From: Bog-950 sp964631835
GTDB taxonomy: Bacteria > Bacteroidota > Bacteroidia > Chitinophagales > LD1
Direction: 5' to 3'
Assembly: GCA_964631835.1 (NCBI GenBank)
Contig: CAZWAD010000004.1
Span: forward strand, 124,001 to 188,000
DNA length: 64,000 bases
The notes beneath the pieces were generated by a model. That model saw nothing but the letters and a program-made list of their open reading frames with translations, searched no databases and was not told the DNA's origin. Positions within the stretch are counted from its first letter, which is position 1. Every line of letters starts with the position of its first letter. Below, piece after piece: positions 53,019 to 62,148 of this stretch. Position numbers and translations under genes: made by a program.

Positions 53019-53681
53019 TTACACATTCATATATCTCATGAAAGAATCGTAGCGGTCTTTGAGGTCTTCGGTATACTCCACATCATTGTGAATCGCTTGA
53101 ACAGTGTATTCATAGCGCTCAAAGGCGGCAACTAAAGCAGAAACTTCAGTAGTGTTTACTTTAATGGTAATTTCCACTTTCTTCTCCGGCTGATTAACGT
53201 TAGTATAGAGGCATAAAATTTCTGCTTCGTTATCTTCGGCAATTTGAGCTACTTCGGAAAGAGAATAGTTATTTAATGGAATTTCCAGTTCCAGAATTCC
53301 TCCGGCATCTTTCACTGAATTTAAAACAGCAAAGGCGCGCAGACAGCTTTCGGCAGAAATCAATCCGAGGTATTTATGTTCATCATTGATTACTGGCACA
53401 ACACGAACATTGAATTCGATGGCAGATTTCATTACGTCAAAAATATGTGCGGAATCTTTTACAAACGGTTTACGGAATGATTGAACAAACTCTTTTAGCT
53501 GTTTGCTGAGGTGCTTCATGTCAATCACATCCTCCATGGTTATGAGACCTACGTAACTATTGCCATCCACTACAGGCATCTGACTTACATTGAACTCCTG
53601 CATGGCAATCAACGCCTCCTCACCGGTATCCTCCAGATGAAGGGGCTTAATGGAATCCGATATTAAGTTGGGCGCAATCAT
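53019..53681 (-). CDS. CBS-domain protein
   Basis: 220 residues. Two CBS motifs: LISDSIKPLHLEDTGEEALIAMQEFNVSQMPVVDGNSYVGLITMEDVID and FVKDSAHIFDVMKSAIEFNVRVVPVINDEHKYLGLISAESCLRAF. A C-terminal ACT-like part (GILELEIPLNNYSLSEVAQIAEDNEAEILCLYTN, VEITIKVNTTEVSALVAAFERYEYTV) follows. CBS pairs bind adenine nucleotides, so this may sense ATP/AMP or NAD(P); the nearby nadK makes that attractive but is inference. Cytosolic. Confidence 0.9.
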   Translation of the reverse strand: MIAPNLISDSIKPLHLEDTGEEALIAMQEFNVSQMPVVDGNSYVGLITMEDVIDMKHLSKQLKEFVQSFRKPFVKDSAHIFDVMKSAIEFNVRVVPVINDEHKYLGLISAESCLRAFAVLNSVKDAGGILELEIPLNNYSLSEVAQIAEDNEAEILCLYTNVNQPEKKVEITIKVNTTEVSALVAAFERYEYTVQAIHNDVEYTEDLKDRYDSFMRYMNV

Positions 53682-53789
53682 GGCTTTCCTATATTGTTAA
53701 TACGAATAAAACATCAAAATGGTTGTAAAGTTTGCAGTTGTTTGAACATTTAACGTTGATTTCACAATTAAAGTACATATTAACCATGT

Positions 53790-54548
53790 CTATTTATTTT
53801 TAAACAAAAATCTTTCCAGTATATTATTGAACTCCTCCGGCTGTTCCATCATAGGAGCATGGCAGCACTTTTCTATAAAATGTAATTCAGAATTTGGCAA
53901 AAGTTTATGAAACTCTTCACCCACAAAAGAAGGAGTGATTGTGTCTTCCTTGCCCCAAACCAGGCATACTGGTACATTCATTTTGGGAACATCTTCACGC
54001 AAATTATGGCGTAAAGCAGATTTGGCCATAGAAACAAGACGAAGAACTTTCGCTCTGTTATTTACGATTTCAAACACTTCATCCACCAGTTCTTTGGTTG
54101 CCATTTCTTTATGGTAAAACGTGTCTTCGGTTTTTTTCTTAACGTATTCGTAGTCGCTTTTGCGAGGATATGTATCGCCCAAAGAATTTTCAAACAAACC
54201 CGAACTGCCCGTGAGCGTCATGGTTTTTACTTTTTGCGGCTTGCGCAGAAAATAAATCTGGGCAATATGTCCGCCCAGTGAGTTTCCGATGAGGTGAATC
54301 TTGTCGTATTTCTTAAACTCAATAAACTCATCTAAGTAATCAACCATACCGGTAACAGTAGTTTCTGCAAGTTCCAAATCATAAAGCGGAAGCAGCGGAA
54401 TGGTTACGGTATACTTGTGTGAAAAGTGACTAATAATTTCGTTGAAATTGCTGAGTGCCCCGAACAATCCGTGCAGTAAAACTATGGGAGTTCCCTCGCC
54501 TTCTTCGCAGTATTTAAACTGCTGTTCATGTTTGACCTTAAAAGCCAT
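53790..54548 (-). CDS. Alpha/beta-fold hydrolase
   Basis: 252 residues. Hydrolase fold: VLLHGLFGALSNFNEII (oxyanion region), nucleophile elbow GNSLGG with Ser, acid candidate in CLVWGKEDTITPSF, and His in IEKCCHAPMMEQPEEF. It looks like a generic esterase/lipase or MhpC-type hydrolase. No substrate context beyond the CBS gene downstream, a recurring neighbour in Bacteroidota. Confidence 0.9.
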   Translation of the reverse strand: MAFKVKHEQQFKYCEEGEGTPIVLLHGLFGALSNFNEIISHFSHKYTVTIPLLPLYDLELAETTVTGMVDYLDEFIEFKKYDKIHLIGNSLGGHIAQIYFLRKPQKVKTMTLTGSSGLFENSLGDTYPRKSDYEYVKKKTEDTFYHKEMATKELVDEVFEIVNNRAKVLRLVSMAKSALRHNLREDVPKMNVPVCLVWGKEDTITPSFVGEEFHKLLPNSELHFIEKCCHAPMMEQPEEFNNILERFLFKNK

Positions 54549-54619
54549 TTTTCAATTGTGCTTCGGGCGAAAATACTTTTTTGGAATAATCGCCCTATAC
54601 CAGAAAACAACGTAATAAT

Positions 54620-55132
54620 TCAAAACAACTTCTCGAATTTTTCGAAGGTGTTTTTAAACATAGGAATCACCTTGCCGGTCACTTCCATAACCTTAGGTGC
54701 GAGCGTGGCAATATGCGGATAAACGTGCGAAGCTGCTTTCTGCTTTTCGGGGAGAACTTCGAGCCGGTTCAGAAACCAGATAAGTACACACAACACATAC
54801 AAGCCCACAAGCGAGTGAATAACACCACCTATAATCTGGTTGAAAAGATTCATGGAAAAAGATTTCAAGATTTGCTCTAAACCCCATGCGAGCAGTTTCA
54901 TTAAACCCACTACAAGCGCAAGAAGGAGAATGAAAGCTATAATCGCGAGTGTTTTGGGGCTGATGTGTACCAAGTCGTGTATCAGGGCAACAATCAAAAA
55001 CGAGAATTTAAGCGCTGCAAAAATACCGAGAAACCAGCCAAGGATGGAAAATAGCGAATAAATAATTCCGTTTTTATACCCCTGATAAAAGCCTATGGCT
55101 ATGAAAACGAGAAAAATAATATCGAAAATCAT
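54620..55132 (-). CDS. CvpA family membrane protein
   Basis: 170 residues with four membrane helices. CvpA pattern: IFDIIFLVFIAIGFYQGYKNGIIYSLFSILGWFLGIFAALKFS, ALIAFILLLALVVGLMKLLAWGLEQILKSFSMNLFNQIIGGVIHSLVGLYVLCVLIW. CvpA proteins are inner-membrane proteins linked to colicin V production and purine metabolism in other bacteria; the molecular function is not settled. Gap of 71 bp to the hydrolase downstream. Confidence 0.87.
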   Translation of the reverse strand: MIFDIIFLVFIAIGFYQGYKNGIIYSLFSILGWFLGIFAALKFSFLIVALIHDLVHISPKTLAIIAFILLLALVVGLMKLLAWGLEQILKSFSMNLFNQIIGGVIHSLVGLYVLCVLIWFLNRLEVLPEKQKAASHVYPHIATLAPKVMEVTGKVIPMFKNTFEKFEKLF

Positions 55133-55147
55133 TTGTTATGCGGAAAG

Positions 55148-55600
55148 TTATGATACAAGTAAACTCTTAACGATGTCAGCCACAAGTTTATTATCTGCTT
55201 TCCCGGCTAATTGTTTGCTCACAATGCCCATTACCTTCCCCATTTCTTTTTGCGTGGTTGCGCCAGTGGTAGCAATTGTCTGTTTCACCACTTCGCGGAT
55301 TTGGTCTTCGCTAAGCATGGCGGGCAGATATTTTTCAATCACCGCCACTTCTTCCTTTTCCTTGTGAATCAAATCCTGGCGGTTGGCTTTTTCAAATTCA
55401 GCAATAGAGTCTTTACGCTGCTTCACCATTCTCTGAAGCATTTGCACTTCTTTTTCAGGCGCAATTACCCCACCCGCTCCCTTTTCTGTTTTAGCGAGTA
55501 TGATAGCACTTTTAATGGCGCGCAGACTGCGCAAAGTGGCTTCGTCTTTAGCGAGCATGGCTGTTTTTAAATCTCTGTTGATGGTTTCTTCGAGAGCCAT
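55148..55600 (-). CDS. GatB/YqeY domain protein
   Basis: 150 residues. The YqeY domain is full-length: ALEETINRDLKTAMLAKDEATLRSLRAIKSAIILAKTEKG, then MLQRMVKQRKDSIAEFEKANRQDLIHKEKEEVAVIEKYLPAMLSEDQIREVVKQTIATTGATTQKEMGKVMGIVSKQLAGKADNKLVADIVKSLL. It is a free-standing relative of the GatB tRNA-binding tail; role in tRNA or translation is inferred from that relation. The gene is 15 bp upstream of the CvpA-type gene, in one transcript. Confidence 0.93.
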   Translation of the reverse strand: MALEETINRDLKTAMLAKDEATLRSLRAIKSAIILAKTEKGAGGVIAPEKEVQMLQRMVKQRKDSIAEFEKANRQDLIHKEKEEVAVIEKYLPAMLSEDQIREVVKQTIATTGATTQKEMGKVMGIVSKQLAGKADNKLVADIVKSLLVS

Positions 55601-55738
55601 AGTTTAAAATTTCGGGTGGTAAAACTAAAAAATATAACGCGCATCAAAACCACTGGCTAATAAGTTGCAGGCAAACAAATGACTAGTCTTATGAAGCGTA
55701 TGAAAAGAGTCTGAGGAATAAACATTAGAGGTGTCGCG

Positions 55739-56368
55739 CTATTTTTTTGTACCGGTAAGCTCAATAGTCATTTCTATATCATCTGAAATTATCAGTTCTT
55801 TCATAGGCATATCGAATTTTACCCCATAATTTTTGCGGTTGTAAGTAAGCAAGCCACTGGCTTTTAAAGTGCCGCTCTCTTCGCTTACGGTAATATTCTT
55901 CAAGGTCTCTTTGTTTGAATTGCCGCGTATGGTGAGGGTTCCGTTGGCTTCACTGCCGTAAACGCTGTCAATGGTAAACGTTGAAAGCGGATGGTTTGCC
56001 ACATCAAAAAAATCAGGTGATAAAAGATGCTTTACCAAATTTTCGCGGGGAGACTTGGCATCGTAGTTAGCATCGGTGGGTCTTATAGTGTTCATATCGA
56101 AAACGAACGAGCCGCTTTTTAACTGCCCGTTGTTGACGGTAAGCGTACCTTCCTTGAGTGTTATGGTTCCATAGTGCTCTTTAATGCCTAGCATTACTCC
56201 TTTCCATTTTACCATACTGGTGCTGTCATTGGCGATAATGTAAGTGGTTTCACCTGCCTGTGCAGTTTCTGAAGATGCAGATTTTTCACTGGCTTTATTG
56301 TCGGAGTTGCAGGAGGCGAAAAAAATAAGAGCGCTCACAACTGATAATAACAGGTAATTCATTTTCAT
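55739..56368 (-). CDS. YceI-family lipoprotein
   Basis: 209 residues. Lipoprotein signal with lipobox FFASC. After a Ser/Ala/Glu linker comes a YceI lipocalin-like barrel: SMVKWKGVMLGIKEHYGTITLKEGTLTVNNGQLKSGSFVFDMNTIRPTD, HLLSPDFFDVANHPLSTFTIDSV, GTLTIRGNSNKETLKNITVSEESGTLKASG, LTYNRKNYGVKFDM. It binds isoprenoids or similar lipids in the periplasm (family knowledge). Single gene by spacing. Confidence 0.92.
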   Translation of the reverse strand: MKMNYLLLSVVSALIFFASCNSDNKASEKSASSETAQAGETTYIIANDSTSMVKWKGVMLGIKEHYGTITLKEGTLTVNNGQLKSGSFVFDMNTIRPTDANYDAKSPRENLVKHLLSPDFFDVANHPLSTFTIDSVYGSEANGTLTIRGNSNKETLKNITVSEESGTLKASGLLTYNRKNYGVKFDMPMKELIISDDIEMTIELTGTKK

Positions 56369-56452
56369 GTTTATTTAAATTTCTTGCTGAGTACTAAGTT
56401 AATGATTTTCTCCTGATGAAAACGAACAGCTAGGCCAAGGAAAGAAATCTTG

Positions 56453-58552
56453 TTATTCCAGCATCCTCAAAAACTCATCTTCGGTTAAAACTGCAATGGA
56501 GGGAATTTTTTTTGCCTTGGCGAGTTTGCTGCCGGCATCTTCGCCCACCACTAAGTAATTGAGATTGGCGCTCACCCCGCTCAGCAGCTTGCCACCGTTT
56601 TCTTCCACCAGCTCTTTGGCGCGGTCGCGCGTAAACTTTTGCAGCGAGCCGGTAAAGAGAAATGTCTTGTCCGCCAGCTTGTTGTTTTTGGTGCGGGCAT
56701 CCTGTGCGCGGTTTTCGGTGTTTACACCCAGCCGCTGCAGCTCCTGCAGCAGGTGTATGTTGCTTTTGGTTTGAAAGAAATCGAAAATACTCTGCGCCAC
56801 CTTGGGCCCTATGCCCTCAATGTTGGTTAAATCTTCCACCGTCATTTTCTCCAAATCGAAAATGGTTTTTATGTGCCCCGAAACATCTTTGGAAGTGGTA
56901 ACCCCCACATGGCGAATGCCGAGGGCATTGAGCAGGCGCCAGAGCGGGCGCTTTTTGCTGTCTTCAATTCCTTTGCGCAGGTTGCTCACGCTTTTTTCTT
57001 TCCAACCCTCCAGCTTCATTATTTCCTCGTAAGGCAAGCGGTAGAGGTCTTCAATGCTTTTGATAAAGCCGTGCTGAATAAATTCCACCACTGTTTCGCG
57101 CCCGCAGCCGTCAATGTCCATGGCATCTTTGCTCACAAAGTGAATGGCGCGCTCCTCGGTTTGCGCGGGGCAGTCAGCATTGTCGCATCGCCACACCGCT
57201 TCCTCCTCGGGCTTCACAAGTGGTGAACTGCACGAAGGGCACTGCCGCGGAAAATCAATTTTCTTTTCGCCACCGGTGCGCTGGTCTGCCACCACGCCAA
57301 CTATGTAAGGAATGACCTCGCCCGCGCGCTCCACAATCACGGTGTCGTTAATGCGGATGTCCTTCTCCGAAATAAAATCTTCGTTGTGCAATGAGATGGA
57401 GGAAATAGTTACACCCGCCAGCGGCACCGGTTCAATTTTAGCCACCGGTGTCACCGCACCGGTCCTCCCCACCTGGAACTCCACCTTCAGCAGTTTGCTC
57501 TGGGCCTGTTTGGCAGCAAACTTATATGCAATTGCCCAGCGCGGATGGTGCGATGTGCTGCCGCATTGTTGCTGCTGCTTCAGATCGTTCACCTTTATCA
57601 CCATGCCGTCCGTTTCAATGTTGAAGGTGTGTCGTTTGGCATCCCAAACATGAATGAACTCCTGAATCTCTGCCACGCTCTTACAGCGCTTCATTTCGCG
57701 CAGCGGAGTTTTAAAGCCGCATTCATACAACACCTCAATGCAGTGGTAGTGCGACTCGAGCTGACCAGCAAGCAGGTTGTTGCCGTTTTTGTCGCGGGCA
57801 AAACTGATGTGATACAAAATAGCTTCGAGGTTTCGCGCGCGCGATTCGTTAGGGTCTTTGGTGCGCAGCGAACCGGAGGCGGTGTTGCGCGCATTCTGAA
57901 AAACTTTTTCGCCACGCGCCTTGCGCTCTTCGTTCATCTTTTTGAACACGCTCCGCTGAATAACTACTTCTCCGCGTATTTCAATAGTGTGAATGCCATA
58001 TTTTGAAAACGGTGCCCGAAGCGGAATGGAAGAAAGCGCCTTGGCGTTGTTGGTGATGTCTTCGCCCACCGTTCCATCGCCACGGGTAGCCGCGCGCACC
58101 AGCAAATCGTTTTCGTAAACCAGCGCAATGCTGCTACCGTCAAACTTCGGCTCGGCACAATACTCAATATGGCTGCTGCCGGTGCGTTCTTTTACCCGCT
58201 CATCAAAATCATTCAGGTCTTCTTCGTTATAAGAGTTTTCGAGCGAGAGCATGGAAACCAAATGTTCCACCGTGGCAAATTCATTGGTCAATCCGCGGGC
58301 AACGCGTTGAGTGGGTGAGTCGGGAGAGCGCAGTTCGGGGTTTTCTTCCTCCAGCTTTTTCAGCTCTTTGAAAAGCGTATCGTAATCGAAGTCGGTAATC
58401 AGCGGCTCGCTCAAAACATAGTAGCGCCAGTCGTGGTAGTTGATGACATTGCGGAGGGCATCAGCTTTTTCTTCGGCAGAAAAATTTTTGCCGCCTTTTA
58501 TAAGTTGCTGAGTAAGCTGGTTAAATTCCTGCTGCTGTTGTTTGGAATACAT
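56453..58552 (-). CDS. ligA: NAD-dependent DNA ligase
   Basis: 699 residues, complete. Domain order: Ia, adenylation domain with K136 in EPKFDGSSIALVYE and RGDGTVGED, OB-fold, zinc finger (CPSC ... CDNADC), HhH region (NALGIRHVG, IEGIGPKVAQSI), and a C-terminal BRCT (DKTFLFTGSLQKFTRDRAKELVEENGGKLLSGVSANLNYLVVGEDAGSK). It seals nicks in replication and repair with NAD as cofactor. Start ATG 58552. High GC for the window near its 3' half. Transcribed leftward with the genes around it. Confidence 0.98.
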   Translation of the reverse strand: MYSKQQQQEFNQLTQQLIKGGKNFSAEEKADALRNVINYHDWRYYVLSEPLITDFDYDTLFKELKKLEEENPELRSPDSPTQRVARGLTNEFATVEHLVSMLSLENSYNEEDLNDFDERVKERTGSSHIEYCAEPKFDGSSIALVYENDLLVRAATRGDGTVGEDITNNAKALSSIPLRAPFSKYGIHTIEIRGEVVIQRSVFKKMNEERKARGEKVFQNARNTASGSLRTKDPNESRARNLEAILYHISFARDKNGNNLLAGQLESHYHCIEVLYECGFKTPLREMKRCKSVAEIQEFIHVWDAKRHTFNIETDGMVIKVNDLKQQQQCGSTSHHPRWAIAYKFAAKQAQSKLLKVEFQVGRTGAVTPVAKIEPVPLAGVTISSISLHNEDFISEKDIRINDTVIVERAGEVIPYIVGVVADQRTGGEKKIDFPRQCPSCSSPLVKPEEEAVWRCDNADCPAQTEERAIHFVSKDAMDIDGCGRETVVEFIQHGFIKSIEDLYRLPYEEIMKLEGWKEKSVSNLRKGIEDSKKRPLWRLLNALGIRHVGVTTSKDVSGHIKTIFDLEKMTVEDLTNIEGIGPKVAQSIFDFFQTKSNIHLLQELQRLGVNTENRAQDARTKNNKLADKTFLFTGSLQKFTRDRAKELVEENGGKLLSGVSANLNYLVVGEDAGSKLAKAKKIPSIAVLTEDEFLRMLE

Positions 58553-58564
58553 GAATGCAATTTT

Positions 58565-58600
58565 ACCGCAAAGACGCTAAGAACACTAAGTTGCGCGAAG
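58565..58600. repeat. Short intergenic microrepeat (copy 2)
   Basis: ACCGCAAAGACGCTAAGAA, then CACTAAG. Its reverse complement shares CTTAGTGTT and CTTTGC with copy 1 at 44664-44691. It lies between ligA and the pterin dehydratase gene. Confidence 0.5.
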
Positions 58601-58605
58601 AAAAA

Positions 58606-58839
58606 TTACGCAACGAGCTTGTCAATTGCTTCGGCAAGTCTGCGGTCTTTATCGGTAACGATGTTACCGGCACTGTGCGTGTTCAAAGTTATTTCAACTC
58701 GGTTCCAAACATTCACCCAGTAAGGATGATGGTCCATCTTTTCTGCAACAAGTGCTACTCGCGTCATAAATGCAAATGCTTCGGAGAAATCTTTGAAGGT
58801 GAAAGTTTTTTTGAGAGAGTTGTTTTCTTCCGTCCACAT
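58606..58839 (-). CDS. Pterin-4-alpha-carbinolamine dehydratase family protein (short form)
   Basis: 77 residues, shorter than the ~100 of classical PhhB, since the N-terminal strand is missing. It retains the family signature: FTFKDFSEAFAFMTRVALVAEKMDHHPYWVNVWNRVEITLNTHSAGNIVTDKDRRLAEAIDKL, with the DHHP His pair and the later His and Asp. Classical members dehydrate 4a-hydroxytetrahydrobiopterin to recycle the cofactor of aromatic amino acid hydroxylases; others assist molybdopterin or act in regulation. No hydroxylase gene is nearby. Seven bases from the Cys-rich lipoprotein. Confidence 0.85.
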   Translation of the reverse strand: MWTEENNSLKKTFTFKDFSEAFAFMTRVALVAEKMDHHPYWVNVWNRVEITLNTHSAGNIVTDKDRRLAEAIDKLVA

Positions 58840-58845
58840 AAGAAG

Positions 58846-59130
58846 TTATTTGCTGAGGCAATCGTAGTATTTGTTTTCGAGTTCGCGCTTGTTGTCGGCA
58901 CCGCAGGTTTCCTGCACATCGTTATTATAAGCACAAGTGTAACCCTGGCTTTCGAAATATGCTTTCCATGCTTCAATCGAAACCCCACCGAGAATAGAAT
59001 CGCCCTGGCAACCGGCAACTACCGCAAGACCTTTCTGACAAGTGCCGCATTTCTTGGTACAGTTATAGCATTTGTTGCAGCCTGCAACCGTAAGGGTAAA
59101 AACAGCAAGTAGTAAAAGATATTTTTTCAT
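58846..59130 (-). CDS. Small cysteine-rich lipoprotein of unknown function
   Basis: 94 residues. Lipoprotein signal (VAGC, Cys18). The mature part begins CNKCYNCTKKCGTCQKG, then CQGD, CAYN, CGAD and YYDCLSK: about nine cysteines in 77 residues, spaced CxxCxxCxxxCxxC at the lipid-bearing end. That is enough for disulfides, metal or cluster binding. No family recognised. It lies between the pterin dehydratase and M42 peptidase genes with 6 and 9 bp gaps, so it is transcribed with them. Confidence 0.7.
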   Translation of the reverse strand: MKKYLLLLAVFTLTVAGCNKCYNCTKKCGTCQKGLAVVAGCQGDSILGGVSIEAWKAYFESQGYTCAYNNDVQETCGADNKRELENKYYDCLSK

Positions 59131-59139
59131 GGTTTAAAA

Positions 59140-60192
59140 TTAAACGAAATCCCAATTGTATTTATCCAGATTACTTACACAAACTTTCAGCAAATCAATA
59201 TTGCCTTTAATGTCGGCTTTGTGCGCCATCTCAATCACCGAGTGAATGTGACGTGTAGGAATTGAAACCGCACCCGCAATGGTTCCGTATTTAGCCATGC
59301 GCTGCATGCCGGCTGTGTCGGTTCCACCGGCAGGCAACAACTCCGGCTGCCATTTTATTTTGCTTTTGTCGGCTTGCTGCTTCATATACTTCACCATGCG
59401 GTAATCGCAAATAGCTGATGAGTCCATCACTTTTATTCCTACTCCTTCGCCAAGTTTGGTTACGCTCTCTTCCGGTTTAGCACCAGGTGTATCGAAAGCA
59501 ATGGTGGTGTCAATGCAGAAACTAAACTCAGCATTAATGTGGTGTGCCGCTACCTGCGCCCCGCGAATTCCCACCTCTTCCTGAACGGTAAAAACTCCGT
59601 AGAAATCGTATGGGATGTTTTTCCCTTTCAGTTCGCGGAGCGTTTCTATCAGGATGAAAACAGCCACACGGTTATCAATGCTTTTGCAGTTTACGCAATC
59701 GCCCATTTCAATCAGTTCGCGTTCACGGGTAACTGTATTGCCTACTTCAACCAGTTTTACTACTTCTTTTTTCTTCATACCGAGGTCAATGAAATAATCG
59801 TTGAGCTCAAGATGCTTCTTCTTTTCTTCGGCTGTCATCAGGTGAATTGGTTTTGTGCCCATCACTCCGATTACATCTTTCTTGCCGTGAACGACTACGC
59901 GCTGAGCGGTCAGTGTTTTCGGGTCAAAGCCACCAAGCGGGTGAAAACGTAGAAATCCGTTGTCGTCAATGTGATGAACGATGAAACCAATTTCATCCAT
60001 GTGTGCAGCGGCCATTACCTTTTTCGCACTGCTCTTTCCCTTTTTTAGAGCAACCAGGTTGCCCATGTTATCGGTAGTGAGTGAATCGGCAATGCCTTTT
60101 AGCTCACGAGTAATAAGTTCGCGCACTTTTTGCTCGTAACCGGGAACCCCGGGAGTTTCGCAGATTTCTTTGAGCAGGGAAACGTTTATCAT
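59140..60192 (-). CDS. M42-family glutamyl/aminopeptidase
   Basis: 350 residues. Metal ligands and catalytic phrases of the M42 (FrvX/CelM) family: AAHMDEIGFIVHHID, ID NRV in KSIDNRVAVFILIETL, TVQEEVGIRGAQVAAHHI with catalytic Glu-Glu, CIDTTIAFDTPG, and PTRHIHSVIEMAHKADI near the end. It is a cobalt/zinc aminopeptidase that forms a dodecameric shell in known members and trims short peptides in the cytosol. Length typical. Transcribed with its neighbours. Confidence 0.93.
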   Translation of the reverse strand: MINVSLLKEICETPGVPGYEQKVRELITRELKGIADSLTTDNMGNLVALKKGKSSAKKVMAAAHMDEIGFIVHHIDDNGFLRFHPLGGFDPKTLTAQRVVVHGKKDVIGVMGTKPIHLMTAEEKKKHLELNDYFIDLGMKKKEVVKLVEVGNTVTRERELIEMGDCVNCKSIDNRVAVFILIETLRELKGKNIPYDFYGVFTVQEEVGIRGAQVAAHHINAEFSFCIDTTIAFDTPGAKPEESVTKLGEGVGIKVMDSSAICDYRMVKYMKQQADKSKIKWQPELLPAGGTDTAGMQRMAKYGTIAGAVSIPTRHIHSVIEMAHKADIKGNIDLLKVCVSNLDKYNWDFV

Positions 60193-60216
60193 GTTGATTT
60201 GTGATTTGTTATTAAA

Positions 60217-61647
60217 CTATTCCACCTTGGTAACCTTAACCATGTTGGCACGCCCGCGCTCGCTGAGAGGCATACTTCCAAGGTTTACGGCAATGTCACC
60301 GGCTTTTAGCAAATCATTCTCTTTCAAAGTGCGAAGCACATCGCGTATGGAAGTATCGGTGCCTACAAATTTATCGTAATGAAACGCGCGAACACCCCAG
60401 CACAGGTTGAGCGAGTTAAGCAAATCAATGTTCTCAGTGAAAATGTATATGTCGGCTTTGGGGCGATAGCTGGAAAGTACGAAAGCCGTGTAACCGGAAA
60501 AAGTCATTGCGATAATTGCTTTGGCGTCCAACTCAGAACTCAGGCGTGCTGCATTGTAACAAATGGCATCGCTTAGAAATGTGTCGGATGTGGTTTCAGC
60601 GCGCAGTTCTTTGTCGTAAATAATGTTGGCGTGTTCTATGTTAGAAAGAATTTTTTCCATTACTTCAATAACGCGAACCGGATGTTTTCCAACTGCCGTT
60701 TCTCCGCTCAGCATAACAGCATCGGCACCGTCAATAACGGCATTCGCCACATCGGTAATTTCAGCTCGTGTGGGGTTGGGGTTTTCCATCATGCTGTCCA
60801 TCATTTGAGTAGCCACAACCACCGGCTTGGCGAACCTGATGCACTTTAAAATTATTTCTTTCTGAATGAGCGGCATGCGCTCCTGCTGAACTTCCACAGC
60901 CAAATCACCACGGGCAATCATTATTCCATCGCTTACTTTGATGATCTCATCCAGTTCGCGCAGGGCTTCGGGCTTTTCAATTTTGGCCATCACCTTCATG
61001 TATGAATTTTTTTTGCCGACAATTTGCTTCAGCTTGATTACATCTTCGGGTGAGCGAACAAAGGAAAGAGCAATCCAATTGGCTCCGTTGGCAATGGCGA
61101 ACTTCAAATCCTTTTTATCTTTTTCAGTAAGCGCGGGGATAGAAGTTTTTGTATCCGGGAGGTTTACTCCTTTGTTGCTGCTTATTTTCCCACCGGTTAG
61201 CACTTTTGCTTTGATGATGTCTTTCCGGTTGGTGGAAATTACCCGCAGAGCAATTCTCCCGTCATCAATCAAAATAGAATCTCCCGTTTCCACTTCTCTG
61301 GGAAGGTGCTTGTAATTGATGTAAAGTTTTTTGAAAGTGGTTACACAGGGTTTGTTGGTTATTTCAACTTCGCGACCCTGTTCGAGTACTTCCATATTAT
61401 CTCGCACTTCGCCAATGCGGATTTTAGGGCCCTGAAGGTCGGCAAGAATGGCTACATTAAGTCCGTGTTTTTTATTTATGAGGCGTACTTTTTTGTAGCC
61501 TTCAATGTGTTGTTCGTGCGTACCGTGGCTCATGTTGAACCGGAACCCATCCACTCCGGCAGCCACCATGTTTTCCATCGTTTCGATGTTGGTACAGGCA
61601 GGCCCGTAGGTGGCAATTATCTTCGATTTGGTAACGCGGATTTTCAT
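60217..61647 (-). CDS. pyk: Pyruvate kinase
   Basis: 476 residues. Hallmarks: KIIATYGPACTNIETMENMVAAGVDGFRFNMSHGTHEQH, LADLQGPKIRIGE, IALSFVRSPEDV, MAKIEKPEALRELDEIIKVSDGIMIARGDLAVEV with the catalytic Lys, and ATQMMDSMMENPNPTRAEITDVANAVIDGADAVMLSGETAVGKHPVRVIEVM. It makes ATP and pyruvate from phosphoenolpyruvate. It lies just downstream of the IPExxxVDY gene, which is the usual Bacteroidota pair. Confidence 0.97.
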   Translation of the reverse strand: MKIRVTKSKIIATYGPACTNIETMENMVAAGVDGFRFNMSHGTHEQHIEGYKKVRLINKKHGLNVAILADLQGPKIRIGEVRDNMEVLEQGREVEITNKPCVTTFKKLYINYKHLPREVETGDSILIDDGRIALRVISTNRKDIIKAKVLTGGKISSNKGVNLPDTKTSIPALTEKDKKDLKFAIANGANWIALSFVRSPEDVIKLKQIVGKKNSYMKVMAKIEKPEALRELDEIIKVSDGIMIARGDLAVEVQQERMPLIQKEIILKCIRFAKPVVVATQMMDSMMENPNPTRAEITDVANAVIDGADAVMLSGETAVGKHPVRVIEVMEKILSNIEHANIIYDKELRAETTSDTFLSDAICYNAARLSSELDAKAIIAMTFSGYTAFVLSSYRPKADIYIFTENIDLLNSLNLCWGVRAFHYDKFVGTDTSIRDVLRTLKENDLLKAGDIAVNLGSMPLSERGRANMVKVTKVE

Positions 61648-61665
61648 TTTGTCGTTCTGTTTCTT

Positions 61666-62133
61666 CTACTTCAGCTTTTTTGTTTGAAGAAGACGCTGCG
61701 CGTGTTTTTCTTCGGTGTAAATCAAGCGTTCTTTGCTTTTTATTTTGCTTAAGGGTACTTCAACAACCAAAATTATTTCGGGAAACTTCTTAACTCCATC
61801 CACTAAGATTTTCAGTTCGGCAGGTTCAAATTTTCCGTTAATCTGCATGACATAATCGAAGTTGCCTATTTCTGGCAATAATACTTCATTCATGTTCTTG
61901 TTTGAAAAAACCGTGAATTGATTTTTATCTTCTTCCCCGCCAGCCCTGAAAACACTGAACTGAATTTTTCGGCTTCGGTCACCGGGTAGAAATTCCAGGT
62001 CTTTTAGTTTTCGGAAATCGCAATTCAGCAGCTGGTTGAGGTGGTAACAGAGTTTGTATTCCTTCAGTGTGGTAGAAATGCCTATAAGGTGGTAGTCGAA
62101 GGAGAGTTCGTTTTTTATTTTAGAAACAGCCAT
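61666..62133 (-). CDS. IPExxxVDY family protein
   Basis: 155 residues from ATG 62133 (a TTG at 62151 would add six residues of no value). It carries the family motif in variant form: LLPEIGNFDYVMQINGKFE. Surrounding features also match: FDYHLIGISTTLKEYKLCYHLNQLLNCDFRKL at the N-terminus. The family is found mainly in Bacteroidota between the acpP-fabF-rnc genes and pyk, as here; function unknown. A TAnnTTTG element precedes it. Confidence 0.88.
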   Translation of the reverse strand: MAVSKIKNELSFDYHLIGISTTLKEYKLCYHLNQLLNCDFRKLKDLEFLPGDRSRKIQFSVFRAGGEEDKNQFTVFSNKNMNEVLLPEIGNFDYVMQINGKFEPAELKILVDGVKKFPEIILVVEVPLSKIKSKERLIYTEEKHAQRLLQTKKLK

Positions 62134-62148
62134 TTTTGAAGAAGTTCC

